Positions 51,277 through 60,729 of a stretch of 64,000 nt of DNA are shown piece after piece (position 1 is the stretch's first letter; the number at the start of each line of letters is the position of its first letter). Under the pieces are notes generated by a model. That model did not search any database. It saw only the letters and a program-made list of their open reading frames with translations, and was not told where the DNA came from. The position numbers were made by a program, and so were the translations under genes. The stretch comes from Heliorestis acidaminivorans (GTDB lineage Bacteria > Bacillota > Desulfitobacteriia > Heliobacteriales > Heliobacteriaceae): assembly GCF_008933955.1 (NCBI RefSeq), contig NZ_WBXO01000012.1, positions 22,377 through 86,376 on the forward strand, in the 5' to 3' direction.

Positions 51277-51753
51277 CTAGGCTAGTAATTTCGATAGCAA
51301 GTCTTCTACTTGCTCCGGTCCATCGTCACGTACAAGAACAAGTTCACTAATTAGAATCTGTCTTGCATTGTCTAGCATTTTTCTTTCTCCTGTAGACAAG
51401 CCTTTTTCTTGGTCTCTGCGAACTAGATTGCGAACTACTTCCGCTACAGCAAAGATATCTCCGCTTTTCATTTTATCTAAATTAACTCGATAGCGGCGAT
51501 GCCAATTACCGGACATAGGTGATTTTTTTTCTTGTAAAATTGCTATGATTTTCTTAAAATCTTCTTCATCAACAACTTGTCTAATACCCCTGTCTTCCAC
51601 GTTAGCAAATGGTATCATGATGCGCATATCACCAATCGATAAGCGCATGACATAGTATCGCCGCCTTTCACCTAACACTTCTCTCTCTTCAATCGCCTCG
51701 ATAACACCAGCGCCGTGCATGGGATAAACTACCTTATCACCAATTGAAAACAC
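51277..51753 (-). CDS. CarD/CdnL-type RNA polymerase-binding regulator
   Basis: CarD-type proteins bind the RNA polymerase beta subunit and stabilise open promoters, often rRNA promoters. This 158-residue protein starts FSIGDKVVYPMHGAGVIEAIE, the RID fold, and ends in a helical DNA-binding domain. I use the GTG at 51753, with AAAGGA at correct spacing; an earlier GTG (51762) touches that ribosome site. It lies divergently from the plus-strand gene at 51941 and in front of the PIN-TRAM gene. Confidence 0.9.
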   Translation of the reverse strand: MFSIGDKVVYPMHGAGVIEAIEEREVLGERRRYYVMRLSIGDMRIMIPFANVEDRGIRQVVDEEDFKKIIAILQEKKSPMSGNWHRRYRVNLDKMKSGDIFAVAEVVRNLVRRDQEKGLSTGERKMLDNARQILISELVLVRDDGPEQVEDLLSKLLA

Positions 51754-51868
51754 AACCTGCACTCCTTTCTTGCTCTCAAAACCTTAGCTGGTAAGGCTTC
51801 ATAGTGTCCGTGGTTAAAATCTCCAGCCAGAAAATCCAACGAGAGTGTCATTTTGACCTGTCGTCTGA

Positions 51869-51898
51869 TTGACAATCTTAGCTTCCCGTCTATATAAT
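51869..51898 (+). promoter_or_regulatory. Plus-strand sigma-A promoter
   Basis: TTGACA (51869-51874), 18 bp and TATAAT (51893-51898) match consensus perfectly and lie 42 bp before the gene at 51941. It is one of the two best promoters in the window. Confidence 0.9.
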
Positions 51899-51940
51899 AG
51901 GGTCAAACATCCGGTTGGGAAAGGACGGGAGCATTGGAGC

Positions 51941-52336
51941 ATGAAAGACTTGGCCTGTCAACAGTTTCAGGATACGGTGGCAGAATTTTTGATACGTCAT
52001 CAAAGTGTTCTGGACATTTTATCCAAGTCTCAGGAATCCAATGCCCGGGTTAACCGGGCTGTGGTAAAAGCCGTAACAGATTGTGGATGTATTCAGATCA
52101 AAGCGGAAAAGAAAGAGATACCACCAGAAGCTTCACTAGCTGATCTTAAGAACCTTCTAGGTAATCATCTTGACGGAGAATTGTGCCCTAGTTGCCGTGA
52201 TATCATCGAAAGAGAAATTGGCAAATCCCTATTTTATCTAACAGCACTTTGTCACAGTATGGATCTAAATCTCTATGATGCCTTAAAGCGTGAACATGAT
52301 AAAGTTTCCACCTTAAGAATATTCAACTTCACGTGA
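51941..52336 (+). CDS. Conserved clostridial protein of unknown function
   Basis: This 131-residue soluble, mostly helical protein begins MKDLACQQFQDTVAEFLIRHQSV. Cys pairs are seen as CGC (~50) and CPSC (~86-89). The C-terminal half (SLFYLTALCHSMDLNLYDALKREHDKVST) vaguely recalls all-alpha MazG-type proteins, but I do not trust that. I recall similar proteins in Peptococcaceae with no known function. A perfect promoter and its own terminator make it a monocistronic, probably constantly expressed gene. The ATG at 51941 is the natural start because the -35 box lies where the longer frame begins. Confidence 0.85.
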   Translation: MKDLACQQFQDTVAEFLIRHQSVLDILSKSQESNARVNRAVVKAVTDCGCIQIKAEKKEIPPEASLADLKNLLGNHLDGELCPSCRDIIEREIGKSLFYLTALCHSMDLNLYDALKREHDKVSTLRIFNFT

Positions 52337-52348
52337 CTTAATGACTTA

Positions 52349-52379
52349 AAAAGCGGTTGGCCATAAGCCAACCGCTTTT
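52349..52379 (+). terminator. Terminator after the plus-strand gene
   Basis: AAAAGCGGTTGGC (52349-52361) pairs perfectly with GCCAACCGCTTTT (52367-52379) around a 5-nt loop; T-rich sequence follows. It is 13 bp past the stop at 52336. Confidence 0.93.
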
Positions 52380-52481
52380 TCTTTTATAAAGGCATAAGTT
52401 ATAAGCTAACGTACAAACTTTAAATGCCTTTCTTTATTTAATTAATACGATAGAGTGGCTGAGAAAGGAGTCGTCCATATT

Positions 52482-52976
52482 TTGCAAAATTTATCCTATA
52501 CCAATCAAGCCCAAGGCGGACTCTCCACAATGGGCCAGCAACAAAATCCCTTGTCTTGGTATCCCGGTTTCAGCCCTCTTTATTGGCAACAAAATAACTC
52601 TTCTCCTTCTACAGGACCAGGCTCACAACAACAAGAAAACCATCAGCAACAAGAACAAGGAAATACTCAGCATGCAGATCCTATGATGTCAGCTTACGCA
52701 CAGCTATCGGCTTATCTAGCACCATCGTCTGCTCCTTTTTTTTCTACTGGCTTTTTGCCTCATCAATCACTTACAGATAAAGACCTATTATATCTAACGG
52801 AGCTTCTCTTTTTTCAATTAAGCTCGGCCAAAAAATGTTACCATTTTGCCCAAGAATGCTCTGATCAGCAAGTTCGCGATCTTCTAGACAAAGCAGGGCA
52901 GATGCATCAACGGCACTATAAACTATTACTACAGCAAGTCCAGTTTACCAATATGCCTTCAAATATGATGCCTTAG
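52482..52976 (+). CDS. Gln-rich, coat-protein-like helical protein
   Basis: The first ~75 residues are low complexity, rich in Gln, Asn, Ser and Pro (PLYWQQNNSSP, QQQENHQQQEQGN). The last ~55 form a helical hairpin (SLTDKDLLYLTELLFFQLSSAKKCY ... HQRHYKLLLQQVQ) like those in CotF-type spore coat proteins and ferritin-like folds. I start at the TTG at 52482 after AAAGGAG; the ATG at 52530 is the alternative and has a weaker site. It is followed 13 bp later by a CotF-like gene, which suggests a coat operon. I cannot name it more exactly. Confidence 0.65.
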   Translation: MQNLSYTNQAQGGLSTMGQQQNPLSWYPGFSPLYWQQNNSSPSTGPGSQQQENHQQQEQGNTQHADPMMSAYAQLSAYLAPSSAPFFSTGFLPHQSLTDKDLLYLTELLFFQLSSAKKCYHFAQECSDQQVRDLLDKAGQMHQRHYKLLLQQVQFTNMPSNMMP

Positions 52977-52989
52977 GAGTGAATAAGCT

Positions 52990-53463
52990 TTGTCAGGCAC
53001 AATGAAGCTTCGAAAAGCTTCCAAAAATAACGATGACCAAAGCCAGGAAGGCAATGGTCAGCAAAATAAAAAGGGCTCACAAAGCCCTTCAAGTTCAGCA
53101 AGTAAAAAGGGGAAGCAAAATTCTCAAGCAGCTAATTCTCAAAAGGATTTATCTGATCGCGATCGACTCTTTGATGTAATTAATACAGAAAAAGCTATGA
53201 GCGCTTTATGCAACCGAGTAGCTTTAGATAGTGGTCAAGATAATTTATATCGCGCCCTCATGGTTTGCTTGAATGAAACACAAGCATGTCAGCGAGAATT
53301 ATTTCATTATGCTCAACAAAAAGGTTGGTACTCTTTACGACCAGCAGATCCCTTACAGACACAGCAACTATATCAACAATATCAAAGTTTAAGCCAACAA
53401 TTCCCTTATGGAGCACAAAATCAAGGAGAAGGCAATTCCAATTATTCGCAAAAAAATCAATAG
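52990..53463 (+). CDS. CotF-like spore coat protein
   Basis: The 157 residues have a basic, Ser/Gln/Lys-rich N-terminus (~1-50) and a helical core. The core RDRLFDVINTEKAMSALCNRVALDS ... LNETQACQRELFHYAQQKGWYSLRPAD resembles the CotF family, as in the coat protein of Bacillus spores (LNTEK..., QKGYY). The start is a TTG at 52990 with AGGAG 10 nt upstream; an ATG lies at 53002. A Gln/Asn tail follows the core. It ends 27 bp from the convergent disA, with no clear terminator between. Confidence 0.75.
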   Translation: MSGTMKLRKASKNNDDQSQEGNGQQNKKGSQSPSSSASKKGKQNSQAANSQKDLSDRDRLFDVINTEKAMSALCNRVALDSGQDNLYRALMVCLNETQACQRELFHYAQQKGWYSLRPADPLQTQQLYQQYQSLSQQFPYGAQNQGEGNSNYSQKNQ

Positions 53464-53490
53464 TAGTAATTATGTGTTTATTTATTTGTT

Positions 53491-54558
53491 TTATAGGTCT
53501 CGATCAAGTAGAAGTTGTTCTCGAAGTCTTCGCAATCCTTCTTTGATGGCTCTGGCGCGAACTTCACCAATTCCTTCCACTTCATCAAGTTCTTCAATTG
53601 AAGCAGTCATAACGTTTTGAAGTCCTCCAAAATTAGCTACTAAGTTATGAACTACCTGGTGCGGTAATCTAGGGATTTTTTCTAAGATGCGATAGCCACG
53701 AGATGAGACAGACATATCTAAGACTCCAATATGAGTGCCGTAGCCTAAAGACTTTGCAATGGCTACTAGATCAGGAATATCGTTGCTAATATGTCTAATC
53801 TCTTCTCTCACTTGCATAACAGAACGTCCTTCTAAGGTTAGGTAGTCTTCAATTACCGTATAAGCTTGCTCTTCCACATTATCGGTCAGTTCTGTTAATT
53901 GCATGGTCACAAGACGACCTTCTTTACCTAGCTCAATAATGTATTGATCCATTTCCTGAACCATACGAGTAAACATCTCAATACGTTGGATGATTTTGGT
54001 GACATCAAATACGGTGACCAAGTCTTCAAATTCTAAGGCCGTAAGATTTGTTAAGGCTTTATCAATGACAACTTTGTATTTTTCCAGAGTTTGTAACCCT
54101 TGGTTTGCTTTTGTTAAGATGGTGGCAATATCACGCAACGTGTATTTTATTGCTCCCTGATAAATGGTGATTACACCTCTGCGTTGCGAGATGGAGATTA
54201 CCATTTCACCTGTTTGTCTAGCTACTCGTTCTGCCGTACGATGCCGAATACCCGTTTCTGCCGAAGGTATGGTTGGTTCAGGAACAAGTTGAGTATTGGC
54301 ATAAAGAATTTTTTGGCCATCATGGTTGAGGACAATAGAGCCATCCATCTTGGCTAATTCATAAAGAGCTGCTGGAGTGTAGGGGCAATTAATTAGAAAG
54401 CCTCCCTCCACCAGCTCTAAGACTTGCGGGCTGTCACCAATAACAATTAAAGCTCCTGTTTTAGCCCTCATAATATTTTCTAGGCCTTCTCGTAAGGGGC
54501 TTCCCGGTGCTAAAGCACGAAGGGCCTGTAAAAACTTTTCATCCGGTTCCTTAACCAT
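53491..54558 (-). CDS. disA: DNA integrity scanning protein DisA (diadenylate cyclase)
   Basis: DisA makes c-di-AMP while scanning DNA and pauses when it meets damage, delaying sporulation. The 355-residue product has the DAC domain (~1-145), with the RHR motif at 105-107; the usual DGA motif is DGS here (72-74). A helical linker and a helix-hairpin-helix DNA-binding domain (~290-355, LDEVEGIGEVRARAIKEGL) follow. It lies 2 bp after radA, the same pair as in Bacillus. Confidence 0.96.
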   Translation of the reverse strand: MVKEPDEKFLQALRALAPGSPLREGLENIMRAKTGALIVIGDSPQVLELVEGGFLINCPYTPAALYELAKMDGSIVLNHDGQKILYANTQLVPEPTIPSAETGIRHRTAERVARQTGEMVISISQRRGVITIYQGAIKYTLRDIATILTKANQGLQTLEKYKVVIDKALTNLTALEFEDLVTVFDVTKIIQRIEMFTRMVQEMDQYIIELGKEGRLVTMQLTELTDNVEEQAYTVIEDYLTLEGRSVMQVREEIRHISNDIPDLVAIAKSLGYGTHIGVLDMSVSSRGYRILEKIPRLPHQVVHNLVANFGGLQNVMTASIEELDEVEGIGEVRARAIKEGLRRLREQLLLDRDL

Positions 54559-54560
54559 CT

Positions 54561-55934
54561 TTATCCTCCCAATGCAACTGACAGGGCTTCTTCTACTCTT
54601 TCAACCCCGATGATTTCAATATCTAGGACTCCTTTCAAGTATTTCCTGTTTTGACTCGGGCAAATACAACGACGAAAGCCTAGTTTTGAAGCTTCTCGAA
54701 TTCTTTTTTCTAAGTGCCCTACGGCTCTTACCTCTCCGGTTAATCCAACTTCACCTATAAAAACTGTTTCTGCATCTACTGTTTGGTTACGACTGCTTGA
54801 TGCAATGGCCGCTACTATGGCAAGATCAACAGCTGGTTCAAGTACTTTTAACCCACCTGCCACGTTTACATAAATATCTTGTTGTCCTAGATGGAGACCA
54901 ATTTTTTTGTCTAACACAGCGGCTAATAAAACGGTCCTTTGATAGTCTAGTCCTGTAGTGACTCGACGAGCCTGACCAAAAACAGTTGGTGTGACCAAGG
55001 CTTGCACTTCTACTAAGACAGGTCGCGTACCTTCCATGGAAGGTACTACTACCGAGCCTGGTGCACCTTGACTTCTTTCTGCAAGAAAAAAGGCCGAAGG
55101 ATTAGCTACTTCTATAAGACCTTGACCGAGCATTTCAAAAACGCCTAGTTCATTAGTAGATCCGAAGCGATTTTTTACACTTCTTAAGATACGATAGGGG
55201 TAGTTTCTTTCACCTTCTAGATATAGTACTGTATCCACCATATGCTCTAGTAGTCGTGGACCAGCGATTACACCTTCTTTGGTTACATGACCGACTAGCG
55301 TTATAGCTACAGGCAAGTCTTTGGCCATGCGCAAAAGTTGGCCAGCACATTCTCTTACTTGTGCTACATTACCGGGTGCTGAACCAAGTTCACTCCAATA
55401 TAAGGTTTGAATGGAGTCAATAATGACCCATTGAGGTGCTATTGATTTTATTACTTCAAGAATTGTCTCAATATTAGTTTCTGCTAACAAGTACAAGTTC
55501 ACATCTTTGACATCAAGTCTCTCTGCGCGCATCTTGATTTGTTGCACTGATTCTTCGCCGGAAATGTATAGAACTTTGCCTTGTCTGGCAACTTGTGCAG
55601 AACTTTGTAGCAACAGTGTTGATTTGCCTATTCCAGGATCGCCTGATAAAAGCGTCAGAGATCCGCTAACCAAACCGCCTCCTAAGACCCTATCTAGCTC
55701 TGCGATACCACTTGAAAAACGCGTTTCATCGCCTCCGGACACTTCGTCAATGTGCAAAGGTTTTGAGACGTCACAAGGACCAAAGCGACTTACTAGGGTC
55801 GAATTGCTATCTTTTTTCGCGATTTGCTCTTCCACCAAGCTGTTCCATTCACCGCAACCGGGACATCGTCCTAGCCATTTCAAGGATTCTTGGCCACAGT
55901 GGGTACAGAAAAAACGGATTTTCCCTTTCGCCAT
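54561..55934 (-). CDS. radA: DNA repair protein RadA
   Basis: RadA is a RecA-like ATPase and helicase acting in recombination intermediates. It has a zinc finger (C10, C13, C24, C27), a Walker A motif (GDPGIGKST, ~95-103), the RadA motif KNRFG and a C-terminal Lon-like domain. The length is 457 residues. It is followed by disA at 2 bp and preceded by its own extended -10 promoter after the clpC terminator. Confidence 0.97.
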   Translation of the reverse strand: MAKGKIRFFCTHCGQESLKWLGRCPGCGEWNSLVEEQIAKKDSNSTLVSRFGPCDVSKPLHIDEVSGGDETRFSSGIAELDRVLGGGLVSGSLTLLSGDPGIGKSTLLLQSSAQVARQGKVLYISGEESVQQIKMRAERLDVKDVNLYLLAETNIETILEVIKSIAPQWVIIDSIQTLYWSELGSAPGNVAQVRECAGQLLRMAKDLPVAITLVGHVTKEGVIAGPRLLEHMVDTVLYLEGERNYPYRILRSVKNRFGSTNELGVFEMLGQGLIEVANPSAFFLAERSQGAPGSVVVPSMEGTRPVLVEVQALVTPTVFGQARRVTTGLDYQRTVLLAAVLDKKIGLHLGQQDIYVNVAGGLKVLEPAVDLAIVAAIASSSRNQTVDAETVFIGEVGLTGEVRAVGHLEKRIREASKLGFRRCICPSQNRKYLKGVLDIEIIGVERVEEALSVALGG

Positions 55935-55968
55935 TTTTTGCTCACCTTTACTTTTTTATTTACTGTGA

Positions 55969-55977
55969 ATTATAACA
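55969..55977 (-). promoter_or_regulatory. Extended -10 promoter before radA
   Basis: TGTTATAAT on the minus strand forms an extended -10 element; no good -35 is seen. It lies 35 bp before radA and beyond the clpC terminator, so radA-disA can be transcribed alone. Confidence 0.5.
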
Positions 55978-56011
55978 TAGGAGTTAATTAGAGAATCGAA
56001 AAGACTATGAA

Positions 56012-56046
56012 AAAGAGCCTCCTTGCAATCTTGCAGGAGGCTCTTT
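56012..56046 (-). terminator. Terminator after clpC
   Basis: AAAGAGCCTCC pairs with GGAGGCTCTTT, extended by TGCA/TGCA after a bulged T. T-runs follow on both strands. It closes the clpB-ctsR-mcsA-mcsB-clpC unit, which ends at 56068. Confidence 0.9.
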
Positions 56047-56067
56047 TTATATTGTTTTGGTTGTTAC

Positions 56068-58512
56068 TTATGAAAGTGGCTGAATAGAAAGTTTACCATC
56101 TTTTAAGGCAACTTGAACGATAGAGCCTTGCTGGAAGTCCTTACGTAACATTCCTTCAGAAAGCTCATCTTCTACTAATCGTTGTATGGCTCGACGCAAT
56201 GGACGTGCTCCATAGTTTTCATCATAGCCTTCTTTAGCTAAGAAGGCTTCGGCTTCTTCTGTAACTTCTAAGGTGATCTCGTTTTCTTGCAAACGCTTTC
56301 TTAAATCTTGTAGCATCAGTTGTACAATGCGACGCAAATGTTCCAGAGCAAGGGGGTGGAAGACGATCGTTTCATCAATACGGTTAAGAAACTCTGGTCG
56401 GAAGCTTTTTTTCAATTCTTCCATGACGCGGTTTTTCATAGCTTCGTAATCGACTTTCTCTTGGTCTGTACCTTCTCCTAATTTGAAGCCCATAACGCCA
56501 GCACGTTTTAACATCTGGGCACCTACATTGGAAGTCATTATGATGACAGTATTTCGAAAATCTACGGTTCTTCCTTTACTGTCAGTAAGACGTCCATCTT
56601 CTAACACTTGTAGCAGAATATTAAACACTTCAGGGTGCGCTTTTTCAATCTCATCAAGCAAGATAACTGAGTAAGGCTTACGACGAACTGCTTCAGTAAG
56701 TTGACCACCTTCATCATGACCTACGTAACCAGGAGGTGAGCCTACAAGACGAGAAACAGCATGTTTTTCCATATATTCAGACATGTCTACTCGAATCATA
56801 GCATCTTCACGACCAAAGAGGGCGTCAGCTAGTGCTCTAGCTAGTTCTGTTTTTCCAACACCGGTAGGTCCTAAGAAGATAAAAGAACCAATCGGTCTCT
56901 TAGGGTCTTTTAGCCCTGCTCTTGCTCTGCGTACAGCTCGTGCTACAGCTTGAACAGCTGTATCTTGGCCAACTAAGCGTTCGTGGAGAACTTCTTCAAG
57001 CTTTAAGAGTCTGGTACTTTCTTCTTCGGCTAATTTTTTTACGGGAATTCCAGTCCAGCTAGCGATGATATGAGCTATATCTTCTTCACGGACAAGGGAG
57101 TTAGAAATTCCCCGTTCTTTCTCCCAGTTCTGCTTTTCTTCTTCTAGTTGTTTTTTCAATTTCATTTCTTTATCGCGAAATGATGCGGCTTTTTCAAACT
57201 CTTGAGCTAATACGGCTGCTTCTTTTTCTTTTTTCAGTTCTTCTAGATTAGCTTCTAGATCTTTAAGGTCAGAAGGGGCTGTATAAGCTTGTAGGCGAAC
57301 ACGGGAAGCCGCTTCATCGATCAAGTCAATGGCCTTATCAGGCAAGTAACGGTCTGCAATATAGCGATCGGAAAGCTTAACAGCCGCAAGAATAGCTTCA
57401 TCAGTAATTTTTACTCGATGATGCGCTTCATACCGATCTCGCAAGCCTTTCAGAATGGCCAGCGCTTCATCTGCTGTTGGTTCTCCAACTTTAATCGGCT
57501 GAAAACGCCGCTCTAGGGCAGGGTCTCTTTCAATGTGCTTACGATATTCATCAAGTGTCGTAGCGCCAATACACTGTAGTTCTCCTCTTGCTAGAGCAGG
57601 CTTGAGAATATTAGCAGCATCTATCGCTCCTTCTGCCGCACCTGCACCTATTAAGGTGTGTAATTCATCAATAAATAAGATTACGTTTCCAGAAGCTCTG
57701 ATTTCATCCATGACTTTTTTTAATCGTTCTTCAAACTCACCACGGTATTTTGACCCTGCCACTACGGAAGAAAGATCTAAGGTAACAACTCTTTTTCCTA
57801 CTAATGTTTCAGGAACAATGTTGTCGATAATGCGCTGTGCTAGACCTTCGGCAATAGCTGTTTTGCCAACGCCAGGTTCTCCAATAAGTACGGGATTGTT
57901 TTTTGTTCTGCGAGAAAGAATCTGCACAACACGCTCTATCTCATTTTCCCGACCTATCACTGGGTCTAGTTTGTCATCTCGTGCTATTTGAGTCAAATCA
58001 CGACCAAATTCATTCAAAGTTGGTGTGTTTTTATCTGCCTTTGTTCCCTGTCCAGGCAAGGGAGCACCAGGAGTAACTGGTACAACTCCGAGTAGCATCA
58101 TGACTTGATTTCTTACTTTATCTAAGTTTAGACCTAGATCCATTAGGACTCGAGCCGCTACGCCTTCTCCCTCTCGAATCAAACCTAATAAAATGTGTTC
58201 TGTGCCTACATAAGTAAGACCTTGACGGCGACTCTCATCATTAGCTAGTTCAAGTGCTTTCTTGGCTCGAGGAGTAAATCCAAGTTCTGTAGGTACTGTT
58301 TCGCCTTGGCCAACTAAACGAATTACTTGTTCACGAACTTGCTCAAGATTAATATTCAAAGATAGCAGTGCTTTAGCGGCTACACCTTCGCCTTCACGAA
58401 TTAAACCTAGCAGTAAATGTTCCGTACCCATAGCAGGGTGCTTTAAGGTTTTGGTTTCTTCTCTAGCTAAGGTTAACACCTTTTGTGCCTTTTCCGTAAA
58501 ACGACCTAACAT
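56068..58512 (-). CDS. clpC: ATP-dependent Clp protease ATPase subunit ClpC
   Basis: ClpC unfolds substrates for ClpP and is activated by McsB or MecA. The 814-residue product has a double Clp-N domain (~1-145), a first AAA module (GEPGVGKTA), a coiled middle domain with a UVR-like motif ([20 protein letters not shown]) and a second AAA module (GPTGVGKTE). The LGF loop for ClpP binding lies in VMGFKLGEG. It is the last gene of the ctsR operon. Confidence 0.97.
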   Translation of the reverse strand: MLGRFTEKAQKVLTLAREETKTLKHPAMGTEHLLLGLIREGEGVAAKALLSLNINLEQVREQVIRLVGQGETVPTELGFTPRAKKALELANDESRRQGLTYVGTEHILLGLIREGEGVAARVLMDLGLNLDKVRNQVMMLLGVVPVTPGAPLPGQGTKADKNTPTLNEFGRDLTQIARDDKLDPVIGRENEIERVVQILSRRTKNNPVLIGEPGVGKTAIAEGLAQRIIDNIVPETLVGKRVVTLDLSSVVAGSKYRGEFEERLKKVMDEIRASGNVILFIDELHTLIGAGAAEGAIDAANILKPALARGELQCIGATTLDEYRKHIERDPALERRFQPIKVGEPTADEALAILKGLRDRYEAHHRVKITDEAILAAVKLSDRYIADRYLPDKAIDLIDEAASRVRLQAYTAPSDLKDLEANLEELKKEKEAAVLAQEFEKAASFRDKEMKLKKQLEEEKQNWEKERGISNSLVREEDIAHIIASWTGIPVKKLAEEESTRLLKLEEVLHERLVGQDTAVQAVARAVRRARAGLKDPKRPIGSFIFLGPTGVGKTELARALADALFGREDAMIRVDMSEYMEKHAVSRLVGSPPGYVGHDEGGQLTEAVRRKPYSVILLDEIEKAHPEVFNILLQVLEDGRLTDSKGRTVDFRNTVIIMTSNVGAQMLKRAGVMGFKLGEGTDQEKVDYEAMKNRVMEELKKSFRPEFLNRIDETIVFHPLALEHLRRIVQLMLQDLRKRLQENEITLEVTEEAEAFLAKEGYDENYGARPLRRAIQRLVEDELSEGMLRKDFQQGSIVQVALKDGKLSIQPLS

Positions 58513-58550
58513 CTCTCTTTCCTCCTTGTGGAATTTAGATTTTAGAATTT

Positions 58551-59624
58551 CTACTGGTTCAGCGGCTCTGTTAAAAGCTTTTCTCGAATTATTGTTGCTC
58601 TTTGTGCATCCCGCTCAAAGGCACTTATATCTTTTCCTTTTACTTTCTGCAAAAAAGCAGGCCTTGTAAGCACAAGCATTTCGTTGAGAGTTTGCGGAGA
58701 TACAGTTTTTATCATGCCCATATCAGTACCAAGGCGAACTTTAGATAAAAGCGACATAGCCTCTTGAGAACTAATGACTCTAGCATGAGTTAAGATACCA
58801 TAAGCCCGCCAAACTTGGTCTTCTAGTTGTTTTTTCGTCTCTTTTAACAGCAAATGCCTTGCCATTCTCTCTTGATCGATAAGTTGCTTCGCTACGACAA
58901 GCAAGTTAGAGATAATCTCTTCTTCTGAGCGACCCAAGGTTACTTGGTTAGATATTTGAAAGAGGTTGCCTGTTGCTTCCGTACCTTCTCCAAAAAGACC
59001 TCTAACTGTCATGCCTAGCTGGGTCAGTGATGCTAGAACACGGGATGCTTGATTAGTCATAACTAAAGCAGGCAAGTGCATCATTACAGAAGCACGCATT
59101 CCCGTACCTACGTTAGTAGGACAAGCCGTTAAGTATCCTAGTTTTTCATCAAAAGCAAAATCTAATTGACTTTCAAAAAGATCGTCTACTTTACTAGCTT
59201 GATTCCAAACTTTTTCTAATTCCAATCCAGGGTAAAGACATTGAATACGTAAGTGATCTTCTTCGTTAATTAAGATCGATACAGACTCGTCGAGACTGAC
59301 AATTAACCCTCTACCAGCTACTTCATCAGCATGTTGAGGACTAATAAGGTGTTTATCAACAAGGATGGCACGTTCCATAGGCTGAAGTTCTAGTAAGTTG
59401 ATAAAGACAAGATCTTTTTCTTCTTCTTGTGCTTGTAAGGACTGAAGGGCATCATGAATCATAGTCACTACTTTTTTGGCATCTGTTGAATTTAAGAGAT
59501 GAGGAAAGGGCAGGGTACTTAGATTTCGTGCCAGTCGAATTCTAGAGCTAATTACAATGTCTCCTTCATCTCCAGTGCCTTCCATCCATTTCGATAAAGC
59601 TTTGTTCACGAAACTTTCATACAT
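58551..59624 (-). CDS. mcsB: Protein-arginine kinase McsB
   Basis: McsB phosphorylates arginines on damaged proteins, marking them for ClpCP, and inactivates CtsR. The 357-residue product has the phosphagen-kinase fold, with [13 protein letters not shown] for ATP binding, the segment [18 protein letters not shown] carrying the catalytic Cys, and RxxR-type basic residues. It lies between mcsA and clpC, 15 bp after mcsA. Confidence 0.96.
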   Translation of the reverse strand: MYESFVNKALSKWMEGTGDEGDIVISSRIRLARNLSTLPFPHLLNSTDAKKVVTMIHDALQSLQAQEEEKDLVFINLLELQPMERAILVDKHLISPQHADEVAGRGLIVSLDESVSILINEEDHLRIQCLYPGLELEKVWNQASKVDDLFESQLDFAFDEKLGYLTACPTNVGTGMRASVMMHLPALVMTNQASRVLASLTQLGMTVRGLFGEGTEATGNLFQISNQVTLGRSEEEIISNLLVVAKQLIDQERMARHLLLKETKKQLEDQVWRAYGILTHARVISSQEAMSLLSKVRLGTDMGMIKTVSPQTLNEMLVLTRPAFLQKVKGKDISAFERDAQRATIIREKLLTEPLNQ

Positions 59625-59639
59625 AGCGGTCCCTCACTT

Positions 59640-60164
59640 CTAATGTCCCAGTTTTTTCTCCATTTCACGAATTCTGTCCCGAATTCTTGCCGCTTCTTCA
59701 AATTCCTCACGGCTTACGTATTCTTGAAGAGTCTGCCTAAGACTCTGAATCTCTCGTTCCAATCGAATTGTCCCACCACTGCGATGAGGAACTTTGCCAG
59801 TGTGACGGTTAGCACCCTGTACACGACGCAAAAGTGGTCCTACTTTTTCTTTGAAATGCTCATAACATTCATTACAACCAAAGCGGCCGATTTGACTCAT
59901 TTGGTTATAGTTAAAACCACAGTTTTCACATTTTTCCGGCAAGGAAAAGCTCAAATTCATCGATGGTTGTGTCGATTGGGGATCGTAGCCAAGCAAGCCT
60001 GCAAGGAATTTATTCAATGGAAAGTTTTCGTCAAGACCGAAAGTCCATTCTTTATGGTGGTTTTGTGCGCAACTTTCACAGAGATGTACTTCTGATTTTT
60101 CCCCATTTATGATCTTGGTCAGATGAACTGTGGCTGGCTTTTTTTTGCATTCGTCACAATACAT
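59640..60164 (-). CDS. mcsA: McsA, activator of McsB kinase
   Basis: McsA stimulates McsB and binds zinc. The 174-residue product has two zinc-ribbon units (CDECKKKP ... CESCA; CENCGFNY ... CNEC) and a C-terminal UVR domain (REEFEEAARIRDRIREMEKKLG) that can bind the ClpC N-domain. It is 19 bp after ctsR. Confidence 0.95.
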   Translation of the reverse strand: MYCDECKKKPATVHLTKIINGEKSEVHLCESCAQNHHKEWTFGLDENFPLNKFLAGLLGYDPQSTQPSMNLSFSLPEKCENCGFNYNQMSQIGRFGCNECYEHFKEKVGPLLRRVQGANRHTGKVPHRSGGTIRLEREIQSLRQTLQEYVSREEFEEAARIRDRIREMEKKLGH

Positions 60165-60183
60165 GAGCGGGCCCCCTTATTTT

Positions 60184-60681
60184 TTAGCTTCTATCTGTAC
60201 TGTTTTGAGATTGACATTCTTGACGAAAAAGTGAGTAGAGCATGGCACGAATCAGTCTAGCCCTTAGTCGATCTCGCTGTGGCATATCGCCTTGTAAAAT
60301 ATCTCTTTGTATAGCCGCCATCATGAGTATTCCTTCACGAGGAGTTAGAATCTCTTCTTCCACTAAGTGCTCAATTACTCTTCTGCCTTGACCTTCTGAA
60401 AGCATTTCACCAAGCTGACCGGAAAGATATTCCCATAGATCAGACTCTTTTTTTATGGCTAGCTTGACAATACGAACATAGCCTCCGCCACCTCGTCTGC
60501 TTTCGACCATATAGCCATGCTCAACAGCAAATCGCGTTGTCAGTACATAATTAATCTGCGAGGGAACACAACCAAAGATGGCCGCTACTTGCTGTCTTTG
60601 AATCTCTACCATACTTTCTTCACTTTGAGCAAGCATCTCTTTTATATATCGCTCTATTTTGTCGGCCAGGTTGCCTGACAA
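60184..60681 (-). CDS. ctsR: CtsR repressor of class III heat-shock genes
   Basis: CtsR represses the clp genes by binding GGTCAAA heptad repeats. I use the TTG at 60681, giving SGNLADKIERYIKEML, which matches the family start (MSRNISDIIE); AGGAGGTGAG lies 7 nt upstream. A GTG at 60690 lies inside that ribosome site. The winged helix-turn-helix with the glycine-rich wing (RRGGGGYVRIVK) is clear, and a C-terminal domain follows (165 residues in all). It is 48 bp after clpB. Confidence 0.95.
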   Translation of the reverse strand: MSGNLADKIERYIKEMLAQSEESMVEIQRQQVAAIFGCVPSQINYVLTTRFAVEHGYMVESRRGGGGYVRIVKLAIKKESDLWEYLSGQLGEMLSEGQGRRVIEHLVEEEILTPREGILMMAAIQRDILQGDMPQRDRLRARLIRAMLYSLFRQECQSQNSTDRS

Positions 60682-60729
60682 TGGCCTCACCTCCTGCAGA
60701 CTGCATATTGGCTTACTTTTCCTTTCTGC

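Noticed and set aside
52420..52460. Possible sigma-E-like -10 (AATACGAT) before the coat-like genes
   Set aside because: It partly resembles the sigma-E -10 consensus, but no matching -35 lies at the right distance.
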